A stretch of DNA of 64,000 bases from Manduca sexta (lineage: Eukaryota > Arthropoda > Insecta > Lepidoptera > Sphingidae). The stretch covers positions 12,212,983 to 12,276,982 of the forward strand of contig NC_051138.1 in NCBI RefSeq assembly GCF_014839805.1. Direction: 5' to 3'. The position numbers were made by a program, and so were the translations under genes. A model generated the notes under the pieces. The model was not told the origin of the DNA. It saw only the letters and a list, made by a program, of their open reading frames with translations, and did no database searches. Shown one piece after another: positions 37,601 through 50,100 of the stretch. Position 1 is the first letter of the stretch. Every line of letters begins with the position of its first letter.

Positions 37601-39339
37601 TGAAGGACGTAAAAAGCGACAACTATACAAAGTCGGTTAACGTGAAGCCGAACTAGCTCGGGTTACCTTTGCCCATATCTCCCGCGTGATTTCGACAAAC
37701 ACTGGCATAGAAAGTCATAGAAAGTGCTGCCATCTATATTAAAAAACATACTACGACATTAAGCCGCTTGACAGCGGGTTACCTTGCGCCTGTGGCGTCA
37801 CAATTTCACTTTGGTAACGGAATTTCTGGGGAACTAAATACAAGGTGCGCCATCTAATGTTATTTAAAATAAGTAATCGATATCGATTCAATTTAATAAA
37901 CAACGGGCTAATGGCCGATAGATGTCATTATTAAGTTATCATTAATAAATAATTTAAGCTATTATAATTATTGTCCATTGTCTGATATGTTTTAAATTTA
38001 AATTTACCTATTAAATATATTGTTTAGTATCACCGAAAACCTAAAAGGGAAGCCGGTGGGAATCGGCTTGTATGGACGCTTCGCCACTGGTACATGGTTT
38101 TAAAATAAAGTACAAACTATTTCTTCTTTATTATTTTGCTTATAAACATATATTATATTTGAGAACTTTTAACAAATAAAATTAATATTTCACATTTAAA
38201 TACTTTACTACTTAAGATTTTTTTTCGTCTCGTAATTTAATATTCAACACCACAAAATTTAAAAAATCTTCGTGAGTGCTGACTTAGAAAGAATCGACAA
38301 TAAAAATGAATTTAATGCATACAATTAAAAAATATATACCATCAGGCTTATCAAATACTTGTTGCCATTTTTGTACCATTAATTACCGCTGTTTTACGCA
38401 AAAATTCCTACGAGCAATCCTAGAGAATTCATATTATGGCAAATAAAGTATTTTTGCGTACTTTATTGTTCTCATAAAGTATAGAGTGCAATTACCCGAA
38501 ATAACGTACGATATTTTATCATAAAGTATGGGTGGCGACCCTACGCCAAAGTGACTCTTCTGCACCTAATGGTTAGGGGAGTTGGGTTCAATAGAATGTC
38601 AGCTGACGAGAGATGATTACCCCTTGGCAGTCAACACATTTATGCTGGCTTGTTGGAACTAAGATATACACAGGCTGATTCCGGAACGCGACATACTTAC
38701 ACGCTCATATGATGAATGGTTTTAACACCTTGTGTACTTTCTTATCTGGTAGAAAAACTATGTTCTCCGCTTTTACCTGCCCCAATATTTCTTACAATAA
38801 GTAATGATCGTGTTAACTGTAAATCCTATCGCTACCAATTTCGCAAAATATGTTTTGTGCGGAGGAGTGAGCGAGATAGAAAACATTAATGTTAACAATA
38901 TCATTGTCACATATTTAATATGCTAATTAAATTAAATAGAAACGACATTAATTGTTATTACTGTGTATAGCTATGTTTATTCATTTGGGAAAACATAATT
39001 TTTCCAGAACAACGCACGTACGTGTCTCATTTCTACTCGAACGGCGATGTTTGCGACAAGACCGGCAAACCGAGACAGACTGAAGTGAAGCTAAAATGTC
39101 TGGAGAATTCGTCGAGTCCAGCTCAAGTGTCCCTCTACTTATTAGAGCCGAGGACGTGTCACTACATACTAGGCGTCGAATCGCCACTAATATGTGACAT
39201 TTTGCCATTAGCAGATGAAAATGGACTTATTAAAACAACTAAGCCTTTATTATCGCAAGAAACTGCGATGCCCGATAGCAAAGACGACGAAGAAGTTGAT
39301 AGTAAAAGTAGGGGAACATTGAAGTTCGGCAATGATTAG
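31642..39339 (+). CDS. Erlec1: ERLEC1/XTP3-B type ER lectin with two MRH domains, complete
   Basis: ER-lumen lectin that recognises trimmed N-glycans on misfolded proteins and hands them to the HRD1-SEL1L ubiquitin ligase for ER-associated degradation. Eight exons: 31642-31806, 32107-32344, 33504-33668, 33927-34216, 34465-34518, 36144-36308, 36563-36725 and 39008-39339; phases agree throughout and give 523 residues (human ERLEC1 is 483). The first exon starts with a hydrophobic signal peptide. MRH domain 1 spans exons 2-4: '[25 protein letters not shown]', 'EYYLGHW', '[10 protein letters not shown]', '[13 protein letters not shown]'. MRH domain 2 spans exons 6-8: '[17 protein letters not shown]', '[18 protein letters not shown]', '[14 protein letters not shown]'. 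Two MRH domains separate it from OS-9, which has one. The C-terminus is not KDEL. The stop codon is followed directly by AATAAA. The last intron carries nested transposons. Confidence 0.97.
34950..35180 (-). repeat. Dispersed lepidopteran repeat, copy 3, in an ERLEC1 intron
   Basis: 'GAGAGTCCGCCTGGGTAGG' and 'GGCGAGCGCAGTGGAATAC' are the complement of the copy at 46-304. Confidence 0.7.
35520..35880 (+). repeat. GC-rich retrotransposon-like remnant in an ERLEC1 intron
   Basis: Text such as 'GGGCCACCGCGGAGTTTTAG', 'GGGCGGCTCAACGCCGGGC' and 'CGGTGACCCCAGCATAACAG' stands out by its GC content. Related text in reverse at 28650-28745. Probably the 3' end of a non-LTR retrotransposon; no reverse transcriptase frame remains. 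Confidence 0.45.
36765..38543. mobile_element. Outer TIR element interrupted by a hAT insertion, in the last ERLEC1 intron
   Basis: The left end 'TAGGGTTGCCACC' (from 36767) is mirrored by 'GGTGGCGACCCTA' (to 38543). Flanking 'CGCCAAA' occurs on both sides (left copy at 36757-36763, right at 38544-38550), close to an 8-bp duplication. Removing the hAT copy 36838-38089 and one duplication leaves about 520 bp. Both halves carry 'AATAAAGTAC' text. The ends resemble those of 4763-5050. Confidence 0.65.
36838..38089. mobile_element. Long non-autonomous hAT-like element, copy 3 of the CAGTGGCGAAG family
   Basis: Starts 'CAGTGGCGAAGGGTG' and ends 'CGCTTCGCCACTG'. Perfect 8-bp target duplication GTACATGG at 36830-36837 and 38090-38097. 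1252 bp with no transposase frame, so mobilised in trans if at all. Confidence 0.9.
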
Positions 39340-39345
39340 AATAAA
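39337..39345 (+). terminator. ERLEC1 stop codon and abutting poly(A) signal
   Basis: TAG at 39337-39339 is followed without a gap by AATAAA at 39340-39345. If used, cleavage 10-30 nt later would give a 3' UTR of only about 20-40 nt. A GT/T-rich stretch follows, as expected of a downstream element. Confidence 0.6.
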
Positions 39346-39526
39346 TGTTAATTTATTTGGGAATTTTGTTTTATTTGAACTTCTTGCTTCGTATTAAGAT
39401 CTCCGGAGCAAAATGCTTTGAATGTCTGTTCCATAGATTTATGGCGCAAGAGTTACGGACGTGATTATGCAAGGGATTTTTGGAAATTTTAAACTACTAA
39501 AATGTTCCTTACTATCTGCCATTTAC

Positions 39527-39672
39527 TAAATGATCCCAAACAGCCCGCTTTTTTTAATCTATTTAAAAAATTGAGCAATCAGAATAAAGTTTTTTTGACA
39601 TGTTTAAAAATGGTTTATTTCGATTGGTTCATTCTAGAAATCGGATTGAAGATTGAGATTGGGATGATTTAA
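39527..39672. mobile_element. MITE with 'ATGATCCCAA' inverted ends
   Basis: 'AATGATCCCAAAC' at the left and 'GATTGGGATGATTT' at the right are complementary. The interior shares blocks with 7111-7253 ('GGATTGAAGATTG'). Confidence 0.6.
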
Positions 39673-40195
39673 CAATAAAAATAATTTTAACAAAAAATTA
39701 AACCGCCTTCAAAAACTACTCAAAACCAAAAAAATATTTCACATAACAAGTATATGCTGGATACGAATTTTGGAGTCGGTGCCTAATTAAAATTGCTAGT
39801 TTAGCTAGATTTTAATTGCTTAGTCCATCTATGAGCTAAAGTTCTTTCAAATCAATTAAAAGGAGTAGGTTTGCATTTACTACTAACAAAAACACACAGT
39901 GAAAGGTGTAATACCAAGCACATGTATAGTGTTTCATATTTTCATTTCCTCTTTTTTGGGACCAATCTGGAGAGATATTCTTTAGAATAAAAAAAGAATT
40001 TTCCAAATCGGTCCATAAATGAGCGAGTTCTGAGGTAACAAACATACAAAAAAATAATAAAAAAATAAAAAATTCACGTCGAATTGATAACCTCATTTTT
40101 TTTAAATCAGTTAAAAACTGGTATAAATTGCCTATTTGAAAGTGTTGCTTAGAAATGAATATTATGTGTACGTTAGGAGATAACACGATGAGCAA

Positions 40196-40455
40196 TTTTA
40201 GTGGCGCGTTGAGGTCCTGAGTTTGAATACCTGGTCAGGTCAAAAATAATATTGGGTTTTTCCATCTTAAACTCAGTCACAGCTCGGAGATAGGAATGTT
40301 AGTGGTTTTATATATACCCCTGTGACTCGGACAGCACGTAAGTTATTGTTTCTGTATTTGATATCTTTCCGGTCACGTCGGTTTACGTTGCCCCGGGTTA
40401 TACTTAAGAGCGTTTACGTGCCGCGCGTGAAGTCAACTATAGGTAATTCTTCGCA
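40196..40455 (+). mobile_element. tRNA-derived SINE, 5' part
   Basis: B-box-like 'GAGTTTGAATACC' then 'AACTCAGTCACAGCTCGGAG' and 'TTTCCGGTCACGTCGGTTTA', a SINE body I recall from moth genomes. The 3' part of the same family is at 42950-43045. Confidence 0.6.
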
Positions 40456-41034
40456 AAATTCACTCACACAGAGCCGTTGCGTAGCTGTGTGCGTAGAGTT
40501 AGCGCGTCGGCTATCTTTATAGTCAGACCAACCAATTTTGATCTTTTCGCTTTAATTATCTAATTGGAATGTAACTTATGATTTATGAATTTATGATAAA
40601 TGAAGAATTCTATTATTAAATATATAAGAATTCATCATGAAATAGTTTATATGTATCATTTTGTAATTATAAAAAAATAAACATTTTTAACAAATTTTAA
40701 CGGCAATTTTACAAATTGCTTTTTTCACTTTTTAAATGCAAATGCATTTGCATTTAGAAAGTACCCTTTAGTAAAGTGGAGCTCATCATGAAGCCGAAAG
40801 ATAGGCACCAGAACTCCGTAATCAGACAATAAATCAGGAAAATTACTGTGCTACGATGTTTATAATGGACCACATCCCCTCCCCTACCGACTACTGCAGT
40901 CGCCCACCTACTAACCACAGAGCGCGCTGGTGCTACCGTGGCCCGCACGATTCTAATAGTTGGCCGCCAATACAGCGGGTACCGCACACAACCGCGCACC
41001 CCGCGGGCGTAAAACGAGTTTTGAAATGTGCGTT

Positions 41035-41977
41035 TAGTCCATTGAAATGTTACAATTTAAGGACCGAATATTGCATTTCTTGGAGGACACAATTTTATTT
41101 TTGGGCCATGTGTGGGGGTCAATAGAAGCTTAACCTCAAGTTTGTGGGGTCGCCACCCTTGTCCTCCGGCCGCCATCTTGAAAAAGGGGTGAAAACACTT
41201 TTTTCGCGATATCTCGGAAACAATACGTCTTACAAAATTTTTGTAAAGCCATAATTTGTAGCAAATTGTTTTGCTGCAAATATGTTTTTTTTCTCCTTTA
41301 TCCCCAAATGGTAACTCATACCTTTTCTACCTGCATAACATTCGATAAGTTAAATTTGGTAAGTTCTATGGCAAAGAAAAGAGTTAGGAATAAATAAGTA
41401 AAGTTGTACGAATTTAACAAAAAAATTGTAATAATATATTTACAATAAAAAATCAAAAATAAGTTAAACATTTTGTTTCGACCGGATTCTCATGAGCATT
41501 GACGAACCCGGTAAACTTTGGAGCGCTGTAACAGCGTTTTAAATGAATGAAATAAAAAAAAATATAGGGAACAATTTTCCTCAAAAGATCATTTACAAGT
41601 TAGTTTGAGGTAATTTTTTTGTAAAATGTAAAAAAAAAAAGTTATAGAGCAAAAAAGAAAACTTTTATAAACATTTTCTCACATTTTTGCTTATAACTTC
41701 TTTAATTTTTAATTTAGGGCAAAAAGTTATATAAACATATTTGTAGGCAAAACAATTTGCTACAAATTATGACTTTACAAAATTTATGTAAGACGCATAG
41801 TTTCTGATATCGCGAAAAAAGTGTTTTCACCCCTTTTTCCATAATGGCGGCCAGGGGACAAGGGGGGCGACCTCACAAACTTGAGATTAAGCTTCTATTG
41901 ACCCCCGACACATGTTCTAAAAATAAAATTGGGTCCTCTAAAAAATACAAAGCTCATGTAACATTTCAATGGGCTAA
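41035..41977. mobile_element. Long-terminal-inverted-repeat DNA element, non-autonomous
   Basis: Roughly 41035-41290 is the diverged reverse complement of roughly 41730-41977. Matching blocks include 'CCATTGAAATGTTAC', 'GGGGGTCAATAGAAGCTTAA', 'GGGGTGAAAACACTTTTTTC' and 'TAATTTGTAGCAAATTGTTT'. The arms are about 250 bp and 85-90% alike by eye. The middle has no open frame. No clear target duplication. Confidence 0.85.
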
Positions 41978-42949
41978 TTGTTTTTAGCTTAAGGTTCAAT
42001 TTTTTCCTTCGAGTAACTATGCTCAAGTGTTTAATGAGTAAAAAAAGCAAGAACCATACTACAGACGCATGTTATAACATTAGTACATCAATCTTTTAGC
42101 TTTTGCTTTAGCCGAAGTTTCAGCGTTGTTACGTTTCTTTTTCTTGCCTAGAAATAGCTTTACTTCCCATTGTGTCTGAAACATAATAATATAATAATAA
42201 TTTATAGTAACTACTAAAATTATTGTCAATCATTAAAGGAAAAAATATTTATTACTAAAGTACTAAGATGTGGCAATCACTGTATACACGTGACTATTTT
42301 TTCTACGCACAGCAAAGTCCAACTGGAGTCTCGCCGGAGCGACGAGCGATACGTCCTCTCTCTAGAAAGCCTCAAGGCGGACTAATTTGAAACGATTTGC
42401 GCGTTGCGTTTTATAGTGGTATTTAAAATATTTATAGAAAAATAACAGAACTAATTTTGTAGAATTTTTAAATTGTATGTTTTTAAGGAGATGTTCTTCT
42501 ATTATAGTAATCCAATATTATATTCAATTAAGTAAGATATAGTGATAAAAAATCATTTAAATGACCAACATTTCTGAAATTTTCGAATTCTTTGAATTTT
42601 TATTTCTCATGAATTAAACATAAAAAGATATTTTTCTCTACTAACTTTTTTCTTCAGGATCTTTTTAGTTAGATAAAAATAACATATTGTTATGTTCCTT
42701 AGTGGTTTAAAATATTTTGAGCTTCGAAATAGACGTTCGAAGCGCAAATTTGAAAACCTCTGTTCAGTAATCATTAAACAATTTACAAATACTCAATAAA
42801 TCTAAAAATTTTCTCTACTAACTTTTTAGACAACAAAATTTTCTATAATAATTACTAATTCATATGTTTTTAAAATAATGTTTTGATGGATATTATCTCC
42901 TTCGAAAAGTGCTGTTTTTGAGACATACGGCGCGCGGATGCGTAAACGC

Positions 42950-43045
42950 TCTTAAGAATGAAAGAACAGAGAGTGCACCTGTGTATGGCGCACATACTTG
43001 AGTACTACAATATCTCCTGCGCCCCTGGCTGATCTCAGTTTAGAT
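42950..43045 (+). mobile_element. tRNA-derived SINE, 3' part
   Basis: 'AGAGAGTGCACCTGTGTATG' to 'CTCCTGCGCCCCTGGCTGAT' matches the tail of the SINE type whose head is at 40196. Head missing here. Confidence 0.55.
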
Positions 43046-43698
43046 TGGCCATTATGCATATAGATACATACGTTAGTCATAGGACTAACGTAAATCTCAC
43101 TATTTTTAAAGGAAACAGGTTTAATAAAACCACACGATATTATTTAAACTTGACATTTATTTACATTCATATCAACAAAACGGGTGTTGTATAAAACAGT
43201 TCTTTTAATTTTTCATTACCATTTGTATATCTAAGTGCCTCGAGATTGTGTAAAATAAATTTCTGCATCTGTACTCTGAACGTTGGTGTTGATACCGCGA
43301 CTCTTGTTCATTGAAGCGTACGTTGCCTCTGTATTTCTTAATCGAGATTTTTCAATACAAGCAATATACAAAATATATATTTTTCATAATATTGCCAATA
43401 AAAAAAAACTTGTAGTAAACTAAAGACTTTTTTGTTCAATCAGAATTATTGATCTTGCGTTTTATTATTTTCGACATACAATTCAAAATAGTTCTCTCAA
43501 TCTTAACAGATTACAATTTTTTATTTTATAAAAGTATCGACACCTTTTCAACTTTTGTTCATTTCCTGTTCAACAGTCAACTGTCGACAATCCTCTTGTC
43601 GATATCTATAGGTATATCAACTTTCACAAAGCAATTATAATCATTAGCAAAAGGTTGCGTTAAATATTTTACAAGAACTGTTTATGGAATTTAATTGA

Positions 43699-44040
43699 GG
43701 TGGTAGCTCAAGGTCCATTTTCATACATTTTGTTTCGGCTTTAATCTGGGTAACAAGTAAAGAATTTAAATTCACGTCTAGTTAGTGATTAGTTCTCGCA
43801 GTTGAAGAAAAATGTAAAAATAATTAATAATCATGGATATTTCGGCCTTTAAAATTTCGTCATATTAAATTTTAAAGGCCGAAATATCCATGATTATTAA
43901 TTATTTTTACGTTTTTCTTCAACTGCGAGAACTAATCACTAACTAGACGTGAATTTAAATTCTTTACTTGCCAATACTTGTTTAGTTACCCAGATTAAAG
44001 CCGAAACAAAATGTATGAAAATGGACCTTGAGCTACCACC
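43699..44040. mobile_element. 342-bp foldback element, nearly perfect hairpin
   Basis: 43699-43857 is the reverse complement of 43867-44040, except for one substitution and a 15-nt stretch present only in the right arm; the loop is 9 nt. The ends are 'GGTGGTAGCTC' and 'GAGCTACCACC', flanked by TTGA on both sides (43695-43698 and 44041-44044). A single 46-bp end of the same family is in the cornichon intron at 30037, preceded by TTAA. No coding. Confidence 0.93.
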
Positions 44041-47000
44041 TTGAGCTTTTATATTTTATGGTACAATATGGTAACATCCACAATAATAGTAATACCTCTT
44101 CGACAGATTGACATCGAGTGAAAATGTCCATAATTATCGACTATTTGTAAACGAACGACATCGATAGATGCAAACGATCAGTAAAAATATATGATATTTT
44201 TTACAATCTGCACATAGATAAAAATGGCCGTCACGTCTTGCAAAGTTGCAACAGCAATGAGGTTTTCGGTCTAACGTTGTCTAGAAAATTTTAGGTAAAA
44301 AATTCTATTCACACATTTTTGACAATTATCTAGGGGTAAAGGCATGGCTAAACGTCCACCGTCGCATTAACCTTAGAAGAAAGTTTAAACTAACGCACGA
44401 ATGCAATCTATGAACTCCTTTTGTATGGCGTATTGCAAAAGCGAGTCCCTGGAGGTCCTAATTCGAGCGTTGAAAGCAAAATGTAGATGACTAATCGTGG
44501 ACTTACGTGACACTTCGAGTTGTAAAATCAGGTAAACATCAATGTGGTCGATGCAAGTATTAATCTAGATTTTATAAAGCGTTTCCTAGCGATGGACGTT
44601 CAGCCAGCTTTATTTACACATTAAAGGCTATCGCATGGTCGTGTCTAAGTTCCTTTATCTTCACTCACGATATTTCCCAATGTCCTTTAACAATACATGC
44701 CATTACAATAATTTATTACCTTAAAACAATAACGAAAACTAATCGAAAGACAAAAGACATTAAAAGTTTCACTAAATAAACTTACTAAAAGGAATCACAA
44801 GACACAACTGTAACACCTAAGAGGAAACTTATTCAGTCTAAATATTGTCTTTCATTAGACATTCAAAAATATAAACTATATAGAACCCATTTTGACAATA
44901 TTCTTTTAAATAATACTCAAGTAAATTTAAGTTAATAATAAAGACGCTTAAGCATCTATAATTTTAGATAGGACAGAAAAGTACTTATTGTAAGATTTGT
45001 TTCACGCGCACTGCTTTGCAAAACCAAAACAATTATTGATGTAGCTGGGTTACTTAACTTCCTTGGCTATGATTTTTTATTTTACTATAAATCGACCACG
45101 GATATGTATTTTTTTTATTTGTACCAGTCATTAAATATACAGCATATCACCATCTATGACAATAATATTTGTTCTTCTTTAGGCTACAGATTATGTATTT
45201 AATTGTAACTTAAAAAAATACATGTAGTCTACTATTATAAAGGTTGTACGCCAAGAAGTGCGAGTGAATTTTCATCCTTACGCTTATAATTGGTCATAGT
45301 CGATACCAAAGCATTGGCACACTTTACTAATTAAATAATAAAATGAAATAACATTTAGAAAACACAAGATGACTATTTGGTCACAATCTTTAAATTTTAA
45401 ACAAGAACATAAGAGTTCGTTTTGAAACAAATAAAATATTTGTTTATACTTCAACTATAGGTAGAAGCAAGTAATGAAATGTTACGGAAAAAATATTATT
45501 CAACGTATTTCTATAAATAACACGTGTTTTTTTGGGAAAATAAAAAAATTAAACGCATTCGTAATCTTACATTTTTGTTTATCGTGTCCAAAATATTTTT
45601 ATTTTAAATATACATTGTAGAGTTCGTTAATTTTTTCCGTAACATATAAAAAGGTTTGCAAAGAAAAAAAAACGAATTGCAGTTGCCTAGTGGCAATTAA
45701 CAGAACAGTGGTGACGAATATAATAGTTCTCTTTTAAATAGAAGAAACAATAGAACATCAAACTTACATTACGAAAATATTCTAATATTAAATACTTACT
45801 CTAACAAAAATTTGTTTGACTAAAGGGGCCAGTGTTGGATGTGTTACAAATTAAACATTAAAATGTATCTTGACTGTGATAATAATTAAAATGTTAAAAT
45901 ACACAAAAAAGCACAATAAGTAGTCTAAACGAAAAATGTGTAGATATTTCAAGGTATTAATACGATACATGTCGATCTGACATACTTATTAGCAGTGAAG
46001 ACATTTAGACGAAGTTATTGAATTATGATATTCATAATATTGCACAATACCAATCATTTATAATCCTGTTGATATTATAAAATCATCAAATGTATTTGTA
46101 ATTGAACTTTAATTGTTGTTTAATGATCACATTTATAAGCTTTTGATGGATTATGTTTTTGTGTCATTGCTGTTTGTCTTGACTTGAGTCTTAATTGATG
46201 TTTTTGTTTTTTATTGTTAATATCACATACGTAGAAGTACTAAGGTAATGTTCCTTAGCTAAACACGGTTTTGTTCTTTCGAAATATCTACACACTTTCA
46301 CATATTTGACGCAAAGTGAATTTTTTACTTATTTCACGAGAGCCCTTACAGTTTAAGTACACTATTGACAACATGCATGGTAAACAATTAATACACTGAT
46401 CGCTTTGAGATCATCATACGTTATTTCTAAAATTCTTATAATTTTAAACAAACAAGGAAGGAGGGAAATCTTGACTGTTACTGACAATGGCCACATCAAT
46501 GAATATAATTTTATACGATTAACTATCAAGTGGTAACATAGAATAAAGAACAAAATAACAAGAAAATAATAATAATAATATAATCCTTGTTCTAGAAGTA
46601 ACATAGCGGTTACATGAACCTAAGTGAAATACTTATTTGGTAGGTACTTGATAATGCAATCAAGATTCGATTTCCGCGACAAAAACAATATGTACCTATT
46701 TTGACACTGACATATTCCGTGGTTATCCAACCAACAGCTCTTTGGTGTCTTACAAACAATCAAAACTTTACCTGAACCCATTAAACTTAATCGTAAAACG
46801 TGACTACAACTTATAAGTTATAAAATAATTATATTATTACAATATAATAATAAACATTTTGGGGAATACTTTGGAAACGATAAATCCTTTGACACAAACC
46901 TTAACCTTACTCATACTTAATAGTTAACAACTGTGCACTGTGGACTGTCGTTCTCGAACGCTCATCACCGACGTACTCAGTATCAGTTCATGTGCATCAC

Positions 47001-47112
47001 AAAACAACGTTCGAATACTTACAACATCTTATCCAACTGTGTATAATTAATTATTTTTTTTGTAACATTTTCTCTTTTTGATAAATTCACTAGGAACGAG
47101 TTCTGGAATTCT

Positions 47113-50100
47113 CTAGTACGGTCTCGATAGTTCTTTAGAACGTTTCAATTGAACTTTAAGTCTCTTTGTACCTATTTGGAAGCCGTTCATGGCCTGTATG
47201 GCCGCCTGCGCGGAGGCGGCGTTGTCGTACGAGACGAAGCCGAAACACTTGGATAGATTCGTCTGTTTGTCTATGAACACTTTGGCCGATATTACGTGGC
47301 CGAACGGCAGGAACGTCGACGCGAGGTCCGTGTCCGTGAACTCCTGCGGCAGGTGGTATATGAACAGGTTGCCGCCTTCGGGACCTGCAAATTACAATAA
47401 AACATCGATTAGGCTATAGAATATATTTTGAATGGAGTCAAACTTTTGTTTTTAACTGGTATCTTTGTTAGTCGAGGTAAAAAACTAAATTTTACTTTAA
47501 GTTACAACCGTACATTATTACAGTACTTATTATTATTTCAACCCTTTTTTTTTAAAAGCGGACTCTGCAGTAGATACAACTATTTCTGTCACTGTGAGAT
47601 CAATGTTTGGCAATAATTCCTATTATAAACGTTATACAATACTATATAACATTACATACCTTCAACCTGCTTGCCAGCTGCAGCAGCGGCAGCGGATCCT
47701 AGAACCGAGCCAAGTGGCGCTGCCGCGAACGCCGTTCCGAACTGCGCAGCGTACGCCGAACCAAGCGGCTCGGCTGTCGACCCTGCAACGTTAAAAATTT
47801 GTATACTCGCGTATTAATGAAACGCGTGATTATTTGGAAATAATGATATCGTTAATGTATATACCTTCAAAATATGAAGTTTATTTTTTGATATTCTGCG
47901 TTGAAAAAATACTTGAATAATTTTTATCTAGCTTAAGAATTAACTATCATCTTTATGTGTTACCTATAGGGAAAGTCATGGGTTATGAGAATGTATTTTA
48001 AGACATTTTTATGATAACATTTACTTAAATACATCTTTAAAAACGTTTATGGGTACGTTCCTTTTATGATTCATAAGTCAGTAGGAGTCTTTATTGGAAC
48101 ACAAATTAAGAAAAAAGTTGGTATTTAATCGTTCAAAGTTGAAACAAAAACGTTGAATAAAGCTAATCAGCAGCACAAAGTAAGCCTAATCTAATAAGAT
48201 ATTATTAAAATAACCTAAGCAACATTATTTTATATTAAAATATCTATTTTTTGTGAGACCACCTTAACTGCAGATATCAGTGAAGTATAATTCCGAAGAT
48301 TTATCAATAAATAATATTAACATACTATAGTGTAAAATATTTATCAAGGTGCCGGAGTAAAATTATGCCTCAAATAACTATTATTTCTTTAAGAATTAGG
48401 CTTGTAGAGGTAACTTTAAAAGCAGTTTGTTTAAAAACTTTGCTTCGTTTCTGCACTGGTGATAGTATACCATTGAATATTTTACACAATTGAAAAAAAT
48501 ATATATTTTGAAATTTTACAAAATTATCATGCCAGTCATAACGCATTTTGATGCAATTTATACACACGTACATACTAAAGCGATGACACACAACTGTTGT
48601 ACACTCACATATAAAACCTTTCAATATTAGTTCGTATTTCTACACTTTCATGCAATGTATGTTGTTAATTCACATAAAATGAACATAGTTGCAAATAGTT
48701 TTGTGGTCACTCTGTTGTTAATATCGAAATGTTATTAACTAACGAATATAGAAATATATTAGATACAAAAAAAAAAATACAAATAAATGTATTTACAATA
48801 AACGGTAAAATAAAAAGTAGCAAATAAAATAACTCAATAGCCAAGGATTTTATGCAGACTTAATAAAACCGTCATGGTAGCCCTTTTGTTATGCAGAAAT
48901 ATTCTCTTATGATGTATTTTTAGAATTGATAATTGTAAACACTCATGCACCCTTAGAAATGAAGGGTTTAAATTTAATAATTCTAATTTCTAATGATTAC
49001 GAAATGTTAATTGCAATATAAATCTTAGTTTCTCATTTGTAGATCAGTGTATTGGAATCCGGAGATTATTCACATACCTAGACCATATGTTAGCAATGTC
49101 CAAATTTGCTTTTTTGATGAATCGTACGTCCATATTACTATTATATTTAAATATACCTATTTTATGGCTGCAATCAATACAATAATTGATTTAGTGCAGT
49201 ACATTGTTGGAAACTGGACATGTTTCTAACTCGTCTAATCACGGCTGATGTCATATAACTTGATCGCTCGGCAAAATATATGCGCGCACAAGGAACAAAA
49301 TTTTTCGTAATTTTTTCTTCAAATTGATGAAAGAATTGTAATATTAATGAGCTATTTTACAACATTGCAGCTCCACAAGCTAGATGTATGAATTTACTTT
49401 AAAAATCGTATTTCTATATATTCGACATTGGCAATCAAGCTATGTGCTTTATACCTACGCTTTGCGTACATATTTACAAATTAAAATCAATAGGCAGACA
49501 GCATTTCGTAGCAGTTTTGCTATGTTACGGAGCCTAAAGCAAAATAATGCTAAATAACAGAACCTATTAGTGATGTGCCGAGCCGTTAAAATTACAATCA
49601 AGGTTATTTACACAAGTTGGTGAGAGTCAAGTTAATTTGAATAAGAGTTTCAAATATTTAAAATTATGTATCTGGTGTTTTTCTCATTTCGTGTCAGGTA
49701 CAGTAACATTTCACGCATATAGGTATGTATTTTTCTATATTCGTTTAAATCATACATATGCGAACCAGTGGTTGCGAAATATTTACATTTTCATGTTACG
49801 TTAAGTATGACTGACGGAGTTTTTGTAGAGTGACAAAAGCTGCAAAACTTTCCTCTTTACAAGTTGCAACACGAATTTACCAGTACTGAATGTTTCCATA
49901 GAAGCGATAATCTGTTAGTATCATGTGATCTATTAGCTCGTAACGAATATTATCACCCACATTTCGTCTCGGCACATCCCTATTTAATATAAATGCAAAC
50001 ACAAACGTCATACCAAGCCACGCCTAGACAATTGCGCTAAATGAGGTAAACATCATTATTCTGCATTAGAAACCTTGAGAAACCATCACGACTCCTTCGT

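Larger units (their letters stand above)
39346..47112. other. Convergent intergenic region between ERLEC1 and the Bruno gene
   Basis: No protein gene seen. Contains a MITE (39527-39672), SINE pieces (40196-40455, 42950-43045), a long-TIR element (41035-41977) and the foldback (43699-44040). From about 44050 to 47112 the sequence is AT-rich and free of recognised repeats; part of it is probably the Bruno 3' UTR, whose end I cannot place. Confidence 0.6.
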
